Part shown: positions 55,961 through 64,000 of the stretch, piece by piece
Layout of the letters: the number at the start of each line of letters is the position of its first letter
Position numbering within the stretch: position 1 is the stretch's first letter
Origin: Achromobacter pestifer
GTDB lineage: Bacteria; Pseudomonadota; Gammaproteobacteria; Burkholderiales; Burkholderiaceae_B
Direction: 5' to 3'
DNA length: 64,000 nt
Assembly (NCBI RefSeq): GCF_013267355.1
Contig: NZ_CP053985.1
Span: 5,270,001 to 5,334,000, forward strand
The notes under the pieces: model-generated
The model's input: only the letters and a program-made list of their open reading frames with translations
Told to the model about the DNA's origin: nothing
The model's database searches: none
Position numbers and translations under genes: made by a program

Positions 55961-57106
55961 ATGAAGTTCCGCACCACTTTGAAGCTTCTCGCCGCCAGCA
56001 TCGCCGCCGCCGGCATGGCCGCCTCCGCGCAGGCAGCCGACGTCAAGTTCGGTTTTGCCGCACCGCTCACCGGTCCGCAATCGCACTATGGCGAGGACAT
56101 GCAGAACGGCCTGAACCTGGCCCTGGAAGAAGCCAACAAGAAGGGCATCAAGGTCGACGGCGAAACCGCCAAGTTCGTGCTGGTGTCGCGCGACGACCAG
56201 GCCGATCCGCGCGTCGGCGTGCAGGTCGCCCAGCAACTGGTCGACCAGAACGTGGTCGGCATCCTGGGCCACTTCAACTCGGGCACGACCATCCCCGCCT
56301 CGCGCGTCTACCATGAAGCCGGTCTGCCCCAGATCGCCATGGCGACCTCGCCCGAATACACCAAGCAGGGCTACGAAACCACCTTCCGCATGATGACCAG
56401 CGACACCCAGCAGGGCGCCGCGGTCGGCAAGTTCATGGTGGAAAGCCTGAAGGCCAAGAAGGTCGCGATCATCGATGACCGCACCGCCTACGGCCAGGGC
56501 CTGGCCGACGAGGTCGAGAAGGCGGTCAAGGCCGCCGGCGGCCAGGTCGTGCGCCGCGAGTACACCACCGACAAGGCCAACGACTTCACCGCCATCCTGA
56601 CCAACATCAAGGGCGCCGCGCCCGACGCCATCTTCTACGGCGGCCTGGACGCGCAATCCGGTCCCATGAAGCGCCAATTGGCCACCCTGGGCCTGAAGGC
56701 GCCGCTGGTTTCGGGCGAAATGACCCGCAGCGACACCTTCATCAAGCTGGCTGGCGACGCCGCCGACGGCACCTACGCCTCGCTGGCCGGCGTGCCGCTG
56801 GACAAGATGGCCGCGGGCAAGGACTTCGAGCAGCGCTATCAGGCTCGCTTCAAGAAGGCCCCCGGCGTGTATGCGCCCTACGCCTATGACGGCGCGTGGA
56901 ACATGATTGCCGCCATCGAGCAGGCCGGCTCGGCCAAGCCCGAGAAGTACCTGCCGGCGCTGGCCAAGCTGAACCGCAAGGGCGCCACCAGCGAGCACAT
57001 TTCCTACGACGCCAAGGGCGACCTGAAGGAAATCTCGGTCACCATCTACGAAGTCAAGAACGGCAAGTGGGAGATGGTTGAAACGATGGTCAGCCAGGCC
57101 AACTAA
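55961..57106 (+). CDS. livK: Branched-chain amino acid ABC transporter, substrate-binding protein
   Basis: The 381-residue periplasmic receptor starts after GGAGGA. A signal peptide (MKFRTTLKLLAASIAAAGMA, cleavage after AQA near residue 25) precedes the type I binding fold (VKFGFAAPLTGPQSHYGED, GILGHFNSGTTIPASRVYHE, YAPYAYDGAWNM). It belongs to a complete HAAT system with livHMGF. Ligands in the family include Leu/Ile/Val and other amino acids; its position after putA makes proline or a related amino acid worth considering. Confidence 0.94.
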   Translation: MKFRTTLKLLAASIAAAGMAASAQAADVKFGFAAPLTGPQSHYGEDMQNGLNLALEEANKKGIKVDGETAKFVLVSRDDQADPRVGVQVAQQLVDQNVVGILGHFNSGTTIPASRVYHEAGLPQIAMATSPEYTKQGYETTFRMMTSDTQQGAAVGKFMVESLKAKKVAIIDDRTAYGQGLADEVEKAVKAAGGQVVRREYTTDKANDFTAILTNIKGAAPDAIFYGGLDAQSGPMKRQLATLGLKAPLVSGEMTRSDTFIKLAGDAADGTYASLAGVPLDKMAAGKDFEQRYQARFKKAPGVYAPYAYDGAWNMIAAIEQAGSAKPEKYLPALAKLNRKGATSEHISYDAKGDLKEISVTIYEVKNGKWEMVETMVSQAN

Positions 57107-57255
57107 GGCCGCTAGACCGGGGCGGGAAGGCGGCTGCGAGCCGCGTCCCGTCCGTATTGCAGCGTGCGCGCCGTCCGGCGCGCGCCACGCGCGGCGCCGT
57201 GGCAGGCCCGAGGGCCGCCACCGCGCGATTTTTCCAGGCTTATTCAGCGGCCCCT

Positions 57256-58185
57256 ATGGATATCTTCATTCAACAACTGATTAACGGCGTCACGCTAGGC
57301 AGCGTGTACGCCCTGGTCGCCCTGGGCTACACCATGGTGTACGGCATCATCGGGCTGATCAACTTCGCCCATGGCGACGTCGTCATGATAGGTGCGATGG
57401 CGGCGACTACCATCGCCATTTCGCTGGTGGGCGGCGATCCTTCCACATCCGCCTTCGTGGTGCTGGGCGTCGGCCTGCTGGTGTCCGTGCCGCTGTGCAT
57501 GGCCGTGGGCTGGACCGCCGAGCGCGTGGCCTACCGGCCGCTGCGCCGTGCGCCGCGCCTGGCCGCCCTGATCACCGCCATCGGCGTATCCATCATCCTG
57601 CAGAACGTGGCGATGATGAGCTGGGGCCGCAACTATCTGAACTTCCCGCAGGTGCTGCCGCCGCAGGTGTTCGAGATCGCTGGCGCGCGCATCAGTTCGC
57701 TGCAGATCGCCATCGTGGTGATCGCCGCGCTGATCATGGGCGGGCTGCTGGCCGTGGTGCACAAGACCCGCCTGGGCACGGCGATGCGCGCCACCGCGCA
57801 GAACCGCGAAGTGGCCGGGCTGATGGGCGTGAACATCAACACCGTGATTTCCGCGGCGTTCTTGATCGGTTCGGCGCTGGCCGCCGTGGCCGGCATGATG
57901 GTCGCCACCTACTACGGCGTGTCGCAATACACCATGGGCTTCATGCTGGGCCTGAAGGCCTTCACGGCCGCGGTGCTGGGCGGCATCGGCAACCTGGTCG
58001 GCGCCATGGCGGGCGGCCTGTTGCTGGGCATCATCGAATCCCTGGGCGCCGGCTACATCGGCGACCTGACCGGCGGCTTTCTCGGCAGCCATTACCAGGA
58101 CGTGTTCGCGTTCTTCGTGCTGGTGCTGGTGCTGATCTTCCGTCCGTCCGGCTTGCTGGGCGAGCGCGTGGGAGACCGGGCATGA
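57256..58185 (+). CDS. livH: Branched-chain amino acid ABC transporter permease LivH
   Basis: The 309-residue permease begins MDIFIQQLINGVTLGSVYAL. The signature YTMVYGIIGLINFAHGDV is in the first membrane helices, and the EAA-like loop lies near RATAQNREVAGLMGVNINTV. About eight membrane segments are expected. The ATG at 57256 was preferred to a distant upstream start. Its stop overlaps livM by ATGA. Confidence 0.95.
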   Translation: MDIFIQQLINGVTLGSVYALVALGYTMVYGIIGLINFAHGDVVMIGAMAATTIAISLVGGDPSTSAFVVLGVGLLVSVPLCMAVGWTAERVAYRPLRRAPRLAALITAIGVSIILQNVAMMSWGRNYLNFPQVLPPQVFEIAGARISSLQIAIVVIAALIMGGLLAVVHKTRLGTAMRATAQNREVAGLMGVNINTVISAAFLIGSALAAVAGMMVATYYGVSQYTMGFMLGLKAFTAAVLGGIGNLVGAMAGGLLLGIIESLGAGYIGDLTGGFLGSHYQDVFAFFVLVLVLIFRPSGLLGERVGDRA

Positions 58186-59270
58186 GCACAACCCTGAAAA
58201 ACAGCGGGTTTTCGACCCGCAACCTGATCGGCATTGCGCTGATCGGCGTGGTGCTGGCGGTGCTGCCCTTCGTGATCGGCATGGCCGGCCAGAGCTGGGT
58301 GCGCATCCTGAACTTCGCCTTGCTGTACGTGATGCTGTCGCTGGGCCTGAACATCGTGGTGGGCTTCGCCGGTCTGCTGGACCTGGGCTACATCGCGTTC
58401 TACGCGGTGGGCGCCTACACCTGGGCGCTGCTGGCGTCGCCGCATTTCGGCCTGCACCTGCCGTTCTGGGCGATCCTGCCGATCGCGCTGGCGGTGGCCT
58501 GCCTGTTCGGCGTGCTGCTGGGCGCGCCCACGCTCAAGCTTCGAGGCGACTATCTGGCCATCGTGACGCTGGGCTTCGGCGAGATCATCCGCATCTTCCT
58601 GAACAACCTGAACGCGCCGATCAACATCACCAACGGACCGCAGGGCATCAACCGCATCGACACCTTCAAGGTCGGCGAGTTTGCCTTCGGCCGCACGGAA
58701 AGCCTGCTGGGCATCCGCGTGACGGGGCCCGAAAAGTACTACTACCTGCTGCTGGCGGTGACGCTGATCATCGTGGTGGTCTGCGTGCGCCTGCAGAATT
58801 CGCGCATCGGTCGGGCCTGGGAAGCGATCCGCGAAGACGAGATCGCCGCCAAGGCCATGGGCATCAACACCCGCAACATCAAGCTGCTGGCGTTCGCGAT
58901 GGGCGCGTCCTTCGGCGGCGTGGCGGGCGCCTTGTTCGCCTCGATGCAGGGCTTCGTCAGCCCCGAGAGCTTTTCGCTGATGGAATCCATCTCCATCCTG
59001 TGCATGGTGGTGCTGGGCGGCATGGGCCACATCCCGGGCGTGATCCTGGGCGCATTGATCCTGGCCGCGCTGCCCGAGTTCCTGCGCGCGGTGGTGGAAC
59101 CCGTGCAGCACATGCTGTTCGGCGCCGTGGTGCTTGATCCTGAAGGCATACGCATGTTGCTGTTCGGCCTGGCCATGGTCTGCGTGATGCTGTTCCGTCC
59201 GGCCGGCCTGTGGCCGTCGGCGGTGCGCAAGCGCGAACTGGCGACCAAGACCCAGGGAGGCGCGGCATGA
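58182..59270 (+). CDS. livM: Branched-chain amino acid ABC transporter permease LivM
   Basis: The 362-residue permease contains the family segments LGLNIVVGFAGLLDLGYIAF and LRGDYLAIVTLGFGEIIRIF, and the coupling loop RAWEAIREDEIAAKAMGINT. It pairs with LivH to form the membrane channel. Its start overlaps the livH stop and its stop overlaps livG, so the four genes are translationally coupled. Confidence 0.95.
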   Translation: MSTTLKNSGFSTRNLIGIALIGVVLAVLPFVIGMAGQSWVRILNFALLYVMLSLGLNIVVGFAGLLDLGYIAFYAVGAYTWALLASPHFGLHLPFWAILPIALAVACLFGVLLGAPTLKLRGDYLAIVTLGFGEIIRIFLNNLNAPINITNGPQGINRIDTFKVGEFAFGRTESLLGIRVTGPEKYYYLLLAVTLIIVVVCVRLQNSRIGRAWEAIREDEIAAKAMGINTRNIKLLAFAMGASFGGVAGALFASMQGFVSPESFSLMESISILCMVVLGGMGHIPGVILGALILAALPEFLRAVVEPVQHMLFGAVVLDPEGIRMLLFGLAMVCVMLFRPAGLWPSAVRKRELATKTQGGAA

Positions 59271-60067
59271 GCAAACTGCTGCAAGCCCAGGGACTGGGCA
59301 AGCGCTTCGGCGGCCTGCAGGCCTTGTCGGACGTCAGCTTCGACATCGAGCAAGGCGAGATCTACGGCCTGATCGGCCCGAACGGCGCGGGCAAGACCAC
59401 GCTGTTCAACGTGCTGACCGGCCTGTACATCCCGGAAGAGGGCAGCTGCACCTTCAATGGTCAGTCCATGTCCGGCAAGAAGCCGCATGAAGTTGCCTAC
59501 GCGGGCCTGGCGCGCACCTTCCAGAACATCCGGCTGTTCGCCAACCTGAGCGCGATCGAGAACGTGATGATCGGCCGCCACATGCGCACCAAGTCGGGCG
59601 TGTTCGGCGCCGTGCTGCGCACGCGCGGCACGCGGGCCGAAGAGGCCGCCACCGAAGCGCGGGCGCAGGAGTTGCTGGACTACGTGGGCATCGGCCACCG
59701 CGCCAACGACGTCGCGCGTTCCTTGCCCTACGGCGACCAGCGGCGCCTGGAGATCGCGCGCGCCCTGGCCACCGATCCCAAGCTGCTGGCGCTGGACGAG
59801 CCGGCGGCTGGCATGAACGCGTCGGAAACGGTGGTGCTGCGCAAGCTGGTCGAGAAGATCCGCGCCGATGGCGTCACCGTGCTGCTGATCGAGCACGACA
59901 TGAAGCTGGTCATGGGCCTGTGCGACCGCGTGCTGGTGCTTGAATACGGCAAGGTGCTGGCCATGGGCAAACCCGCCCAGGTGCAGCGCGATCCCAAGGT
60001 CATTGAAGCGTATCTGGGCGCAGGCGCCGCGCAGGATCCGCAGATTCATCAGGAGCGCCCGGCATGA
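59267..60067 (+). CDS. livG: Branched-chain amino acid ABC transporter ATPase LivG
   Basis: The 266-residue ATPase has Walker A GPNGAGKTT, the LivG-type VAYAGLARTFQNIRLF, the signature region RSLPYGDQRRLEIARAL (LPYGDQ replaces the usual LSGGQ), Walker B LLALDEPAAGMN and the switch histidine in LLIEHDMKLVM. It powers transport with LivF. Confidence 0.95.
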   Translation: MSKLLQAQGLGKRFGGLQALSDVSFDIEQGEIYGLIGPNGAGKTTLFNVLTGLYIPEEGSCTFNGQSMSGKKPHEVAYAGLARTFQNIRLFANLSAIENVMIGRHMRTKSGVFGAVLRTRGTRAEEAATEARAQELLDYVGIGHRANDVARSLPYGDQRRLEIARALATDPKLLALDEPAAGMNASETVVLRKLVEKIRADGVTVLLIEHDMKLVMGLCDRVLVLEYGKVLAMGKPAQVQRDPKVIEAYLGAGAAQDPQIHQERPA

Positions 60068-60795
60068 CGGCAGCATCCCAACCCCTATTGGAATTGCGGG
60101 GCCTGCAGGTCTCCTATGGCGGCATCCGTGCCGTGCGCGGCATCGACCTGCGCGTGGACGAAGGCGAACTGGTCTGCCTGATCGGCGCCAACGGCGCCGG
60201 CAAGAGCACCACGCTGCGCGCCATCTGCGGACTGGTGCCGCTGGCGGGCGGCGAAGTGGTTTACGGCGGGCAGTCCGTCGGCGGCCAGAAATCGCATGAG
60301 CTGGTGCGCCGCGGCCTGGTCATGGTGCCGGAAGGCCGGGGCATCTTCGGCCAGCTCACCATCGAGGAAAACCTGGCGATGGGGGCCTACATCCGCCGCG
60401 ACGCGGCCCAGATCCGCCAGGACACCGACCGCGTCTTTACGCTGTTCCCGCGCCTGGCCGAGCGCCGCAAGCAGGCGGCCGGCACCTTGTCGGGCGGCGA
60501 GCAGCAGATGGTGGCGATGGGCCGCGCGATGATCGCGCGCCCCAGGCTGCTGCTGCTGGACGAGCCCTCGATGGGCCTGGCGCCGCTGATGGTGGAGAAG
60601 GTCTTCGAGGTGGTGCGCACCATCGCCCGCGAAGGCGTCACCATTCTGCTGATCGAGCAGAACGCGCGCCTGGCGCTGGAAAACAGCCATCGCGGCTACG
60701 TGATGGAATCCGGCGAGATCATCCTGTCCGGTCCGGCCGGCGACATGCTGCACGACCCCAAGGTGCGTGCGGCCTATCTGGGTGAATCCGAGTAG
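60064..60795 (+). CDS. livF: Branched-chain amino acid ABC transporter ATPase LivF
   Basis: The 243-residue ATPase has Walker A GANGAGKST, the LivF-type MVPEGRGIFGQLT, signature LSGGEQQMVAMGRA, Walker B LLLLDEPSMGLAP and the late LIEQNARLAL. Usual LivF has Gln in place of the switch His, as seen here (LLIEQN). It is the last gene of the operon; a pair of palindromic repeats follows its stop. Confidence 0.95.
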   Translation: MTAASQPLLELRGLQVSYGGIRAVRGIDLRVDEGELVCLIGANGAGKSTTLRAICGLVPLAGGEVVYGGQSVGGQKSHELVRRGLVMVPEGRGIFGQLTIEENLAMGAYIRRDAAQIRQDTDRVFTLFPRLAERRKQAAGTLSGGEQQMVAMGRAMIARPRLLLLDEPSMGLAPLMVEKVFEVVRTIAREGVTILLIEQNARLALENSHRGYVMESGEIILSGPAGDMLHDPKVRAAYLGESE

Positions 60796-60810
60796 GGCAG
60801 GATCTTGGGG

Positions 60811-61093
60811 GCGGGGCGGCAGGGCGTCGAGCTTGCGGATGTCAGGGTTCTTTAGCCGCCGAGGCTGCCCTGCGCCATTCCGATGCTCGCCCCGGTGGGG
60901 CTGCGCTTCGGATGGCTCCGGGGTCCTCGGCTGGCAGTCGCCTAATGCGGGTGGTTTCGGACGCCGTTCATGGGCAGATGCCGTGAGCCGGTGGCCGGAC
61001 GGAGGGATCCGAAGCGCAGCCCCACCGGGGCGAGCATCGGAATCTCGCAGTCCGGACGCCGGCGGCTCAAGAACGCTGCCTCACAAAACCGAA
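60811..61093. repeat. Palindromic intergenic repeat, copy A
   Basis: A 283-base unit with a perfect 37-base inverted repeat (60877-60913 and 61007-61043) around a 93-base centre. The symmetry continues imperfectly outwards (CAGGGTTCTT... against its counterpart AAGAACGCTG). It lies between convergent livF and the CoA-transferase gene. The region 60796-61403 contains no supported gene; short open frames in it are products of high GC. Confidence 0.9.
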
Positions 61094-61095
61094 GT

Positions 61096-61378
61096 GCGGG
61101 GCGGTAGGGCTTCGAGCTTGCGGATGTCAGGGTTCTTTAGCCGCCGAGGCTGCCCTGCGCCATTCCGATGCTCGCCCCAATGGGGCTGCGCTTCGGATGG
61201 CTCCGGGCCGCCTCGGCTGGCAGTCGCCTAATGCGTTGGTTTTGGACCCCGTCCATGGGCAGATGCCGTGAGCCGGTGGCCGGACGGAGGGATCCGAAGC
61301 GCAGCCCCATTGGGGCGAGCATCGGAATCCCGCAGTCCGGACGCCGGCGGCTCAAGAACGCTGCCTCACAAAACCGAA
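61096..61378. repeat. Palindromic intergenic repeat, copy B (direct tandem copy)
   Basis: The second unit lies in direct orientation, 285 bases after copy A, with a perfect 37-base inverted repeat at 61162-61198 and 61292-61328. Where copy A has CCCCGGTGGGG paired with CCCCACCGGGG, copy B has CCCCAATGGGG paired with CCCCATTGGGG, so both arms changed together. Other differences are scattered in the centre. Confidence 0.9.
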
Positions 61379-61403
61379 CGTCAGCAATTCACCCAAAAAT
61401 GTT

Positions 61404-62654
61404 CTAAGCCGGTGCGCGTTCACGGTCCACGGCCGTGACCACGCCGGCCTCGATCAATGCGTCGATTTCCCGCTGGCCATAGCCGAACTCTCCCAGGATC
61501 GCGATGGTGTCTTCGCCCAGCCTGGGCGCCGCGCGGTGGTATTGCGCGGGCGTGGCCGACAACTTCACGGGCATCCCTACGGTGCGCACCTTGCCGGCCA
61601 CCGGATGATCCTGTTCCACCACCATGCCGCGCGCCAGCGTCTGCGGATGCGACAGCGCCTGCGCGATCGAATGCACTGGGCCGGCGGGCACGCCGGCCTC
61701 GTCGAAAACGTCCAGCCATTCCTGCGCGCTGCGCGTCTCCAGGATGGCCGACATCTCCGCCACCAGTGCTTCGCGGTTATTCATGCGGTCGCGGTTGCGG
61801 GCGTAGCGCGGGTCTTCCGCCCACTCCGGCTTTTCCAGCGCCTGCGCGATGCGTTGCCAGTTCTTCTCGTTGGCGCCGCCGATGATGATCCAGTCGGTGG
61901 CCGTGGGGAAGGCCTGGTAGGGCGCGCTGAGCACGTGCGCCGATCCGGTGGGGCCGGGCGACACGCCACTGCCGAAATAGATGGCGGCATGCCAGTACAA
62001 CTGCTGCAGGCTGGCTTCCAGCAACGACGTTTCGACGATCTGGCCTTCGCCGGTGCGCTGCTTGTGCTGGTAGGCCGCCAGCACGCCGAAGGCCGCCAGC
62101 AGGCCGGCGTTGATGTCCGCGACCGAGTTGCCGGTGCGCAGCGGTGGCCCGCCTGGTTCGCCGGTGATCGCCATCAGGCCGGAGAAGCCCTGCGCCACCA
62201 GGTCAAAGCCGCCCTTGTCGGCATAGGGGCCGGTGGTGCCGTAGCCCGACACCGCGCAATAGATCAGGCCCGGGTTCTCCTGGCGCAGCCGTTCGTAGCC
62301 CAGGCCCAGCTTTTCCATCGTGCCCTTGCGGAAGTTCTCGGTCACCACGTCGGCGTCGCGGATCATGCGCAGCAGGACCTTCTTGCCCTCGGGGTGCTTG
62401 AGGTCCAGCGCGATGGCGCGCTTGTTGCGGTTGAGCATGAGGTAGGGCGCCGAGATGCCGTTGATCTGCGGGTCGCGGTACTGGCGCGAGTCGTCGCCGC
62501 CGTCGATCTTCTCGACCTTGATGACGTCGGCGCCCATGTCGGCCAGCATCATGCCGCAGGTCGGGCCGGCCATGATCTGCGACAGCTCGATCACGCGCAT
62601 GCCGGCAAGCGCGCCGGCGGGGCGCTGGGTGTCGCCCTGGGTATCGTTATGCAT
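61404..62654 (-). CDS. CaiB/BaiF-family CoA-transferase (class III)
   Basis: The 416-residue enzyme moves CoA between carboxylic acids. N-terminal features (GMRVIELSQIMAGPTCGMML, ADMGADVIKVE) and the segment AYQHKQRTGEGQIVETSLLE are standard; the catalytic Asp is probably in FRTG/VADINAG-type context near residue 170 (NSVADINAGLLAAFG). AAGGAGGA precedes the ATG at 62654. With the enoyl-CoA hydratase and Bug receptor upstream it forms a small operon for uptake and CoA activation of an organic acid (inference). Confidence 0.92.
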   Translation of the reverse strand: MHNDTQGDTQRPAGALAGMRVIELSQIMAGPTCGMMLADMGADVIKVEKIDGGDDSRQYRDPQINGISAPYLMLNRNKRAIALDLKHPEGKKVLLRMIRDADVVTENFRKGTMEKLGLGYERLRQENPGLIYCAVSGYGTTGPYADKGGFDLVAQGFSGLMAITGEPGGPPLRTGNSVADINAGLLAAFGVLAAYQHKQRTGEGQIVETSLLEASLQQLYWHAAIYFGSGVSPGPTGSAHVLSAPYQAFPTATDWIIIGGANEKNWQRIAQALEKPEWAEDPRYARNRDRMNNREALVAEMSAILETRSAQEWLDVFDEAGVPAGPVHSIAQALSHPQTLARGMVVEQDHPVAGKVRTVGMPVKLSATPAQYHRAAPRLGEDTIAILGEFGYGQREIDALIEAGVVTAVDRERAPA

Positions 62655-62674
62655 GAGTCCTCCTTGCATGGGGT

Positions 62675-63475
62675 TCAGCGGGCGTTGAATTGCGGTTTGG
62701 CCTTGGCTAGGAAGGCCTGGTAGCCCGTGCGGAAATCCTCGCTGTCGAAGCAGTCGAAGGCTTCGTCGCGGTCGGCATCGGTCAGGGGCTTGCCATGCAC
62801 CAGGTTGCGGATGAACTTCTTGTGCCAGCGCGCCACCAGCGGCGCGCCGTCGGCGATGCGGCGGGCGGTGGCCTGGGCTTCGGAGGCGACCTGGCCGTCG
62901 GGCGTGACGCGCGTGACCACGCCCAGGCGCAGCGCTTCCTGCGCATCGAAGATGGTGCCTTCCAGCAGCACCTGCAGGGCAGTGGACGGGCCGACCAGGC
63001 GCACCAGCGGCGCCAGTTCCGAATACGACATCACCAGCCCGAGGTTCTTGATGGGCACGCCGAAGCGCGAACTCTCGCCGCAGATGCGGATGTCGGCCAG
63101 GCTGGCGATCTCCAGCCCGCCGCCCACGCAGATGCCGTGTATCTGCGCCACCACCGGATGGCGGCAATTGCCGATGGCCTCGATGGTCCGGCGCATCACG
63201 GCGCCGTATTCGATGGCCTGACGCTTGTTGCTGCGGGCGGTCTCGAATTCGCTGATGTCGTTGCCCGGCGAGAAGGCTTTCTCGCCCGCGCCGCGCAGCA
63301 GCACGCAGCGCACGCTGTCGTCGGCGTCCAGCTCCAGGAAGGTGTCGCCCAGCAGCCGCCAGCTGTCTATGGTGAAGGCGTTGAGCTTTTCCGGGCGGTT
63401 CAGCACCACGGTCACGATGTCGCCGTCGCGCTGGCACAGGATGGGGGAGGAGTCGGAAGTGGGGGTAGCGCTCAT
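62675..63475 (-). CDS. Enoyl-CoA hydratase/isomerase family protein
   Basis: The 266-residue crotonase-fold enzyme has LNRPEKLNAFT near residue 25, the oxyanion-hole segment GAGEKAFSPGNDISEFE, and HGICVGGGLEIASLADIRI. In the second active-site region VPIKNLGLVMSYSELAPL replaces the usual glutamate-containing stretch, so hydratase chemistry is not certain; another crotonase reaction is possible. The ATG at 63475 was chosen. It sits 20 bases before the CoA-transferase gene. Confidence 0.88.
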   Translation of the reverse strand: MSATPTSDSSPILCQRDGDIVTVVLNRPEKLNAFTIDSWRLLGDTFLELDADDSVRCVLLRGAGEKAFSPGNDISEFETARSNKRQAIEYGAVMRRTIEAIGNCRHPVVAQIHGICVGGGLEIASLADIRICGESSRFGVPIKNLGLVMSYSELAPLVRLVGPSTALQVLLEGTIFDAQEALRLGVVTRVTPDGQVASEAQATARRIADGAPLVARWHKKFIRNLVHGKPLTDADRDEAFDCFDSEDFRTGYQAFLAKAKPQFNAR

Positions 63476-63525
63476 GGTGTTCCTTTGCGTGGGCGGGGGC
63501 GCACCCCCGCCGGGTTGCTGCGGGC

Positions 63526-64000
63526 TTACTGCTTGGTCAGGCCCAGGCTGGCGGTGAGCTTGCCGTACTTGCTCCATTCGTCCTGGACGTAGCGGGCGAA
63601 GGCCGCGGGGTTGGCCGGGCCGCCACCCAGTTCCATGCCCTGGTCGGCCAGCTTGGCCTTGATCTCGGGATCGGCCAGCGTCTGGCTCAGGGCCTGGTCG
63701 AGCTTGTCCAGCACCGGCTTGGGCAGCTTGGCCGGGGCCAGCACCGCGTACCACTGCACGATGTCCACGCCCTTGATGCCGGACTCGGCCAGGGTGGGCA
63801 CGTCGGGCAGGCGTTTGCTGCGTTCCGCGCTGGTCACTGCCAGCGGGCGCAGCTTGCCGGCCTGGATCTGGTTGATGGCGCCGGGCAAGGTATCGAAGTT
63901 CATGTCCACGCTGCCGCCCAGCAGATCGGTCATGGCCTGGCCGCTGCCCTTGTAGGGCACGTGTTCCATGCTGACGCCCGCGATCTGCGAGAAGCGCGCG
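63526..64000 (-). CDS. Bug-family solute-binding protein (N-terminal part outside window)
   Basis: The frame is open to the right edge; 157 codons of the C-terminal half are visible. EHVPYKGSGQAMTDLLGGSVD and [20 protein letters not shown] followed by PTLAESGIKG are characteristic of the family. The start and signal peptide lie beyond the window. It is first in the visible part of the minus-strand cluster with the enoyl-CoA hydratase and CoA-transferase. Confidence 0.92.
   Translation of the reverse strand, partial: ARFSQIAGVSMEHVPYKGSGQAMTDLLGGSVDMNFDTLPGAINQIQAGKLRPLAVTSAERSKRLPDVPTLAESGIKGVDIVQWYAVLAPAKLPKPVLDKLDQALSQTLADPEIKAKLADQGMELGGGPANPAAFARYVQDEWSKYGKLTASLGLTKQ

Noticed and set aside
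60767..61407. Open frames inside the palindromic repeats as possible small proteins
   Set aside because: They duplicate with the repeat unit, lack ribosome-binding sites and change frame between copies; the DNA symmetry explains them.

Overview
The window is high-GC DNA from a betaproteobacterium, most probably an Alcaligenaceae member of the Bordetella/Achromobacter type. I infer this from the several Bug-type (tripartite tricarboxylate receptor) solute-binding proteins, the exbB-exbD-lpxK-Trm112-kdsB-adk block, and the lysA/lysR, clpS/clpA and putA/liv contents. No tRNA, rRNA, CRISPR array, transposase or phage gene was seen, so this reads as ordinary chromosome with a few lineage-specific modules.

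Layout. 0-3.6 kb: a truncated Ala/Pro-rich membrane protein, radA, a TauE/SafE-type exporter and a small basic secreted protein. 3.7-13.7 kb: a catabolic island with a 2-hydroxyacid dehydrogenase and two tandem Bug receptors on the minus strand. It faces a plus-strand operon of DapA-like aldolase, FadR-type GntR regulator, Ldh2-type dehydrogenase, IlvD/Edd-type dehydratase, a third Bug receptor and an HpaI-type aldolase. The two arms share a divergent promoter with one palindromic operator. This looks like uptake and non-phosphorylative breakdown of a sugar acid. 13.7-21 kb: lysA with its divergent LysR regulator, then a GMC oxidoreductase/aldehyde dehydrogenase/catalase-like haem protein operon with its own divergent LysR regulator.

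21-29.3 kb is a minus-strand housekeeping block: rpsT, an orphan FecR-like gene, murJ, an SDR dehydrogenase, adk, kdsB, a Trm112-family gene, lpxK, exbD and exbB. Gene direction switches at 29.3-29.6 kb, in an AT-rich intergenic stretch with two DnaA-box-like sequences. 29.6-38 kb holds xseA, sodB, a chemoreceptor, a ClC chloride channel, a thiolase, a DUF192 protein, a cold-shock protein and clpS. From 38 to 60.8 kb everything is on the plus strand: an alpha-2-macroglobulin-like protein and penicillin-binding protein 1C (lying between clpS and clpA), clpA, pqiABC, trifunctional putA and livKHMGF. Two tandem copies of a 283-bp palindromic repeat separate livF from a minus-strand CaiB-type CoA-transferase, an enoyl-CoA hydratase and a fourth Bug receptor that runs off the right edge.

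The least conventional items are the shared operator/divergent promoter at 7.03-7.07 kb, the tandem palindromic repeats with paired compensatory changes at 60.8-61.4 kb, the alpha-2-macroglobulin/PBP1C module between clpS and clpA, the symmetric csp/clpS promoter, and the terminator-like hairpin just ahead of murJ. Start codons were chosen from ribosome-binding sites and family N-termini and often differ from the longest open frame. All functional calls rest on motif recognition only; no database search was run.
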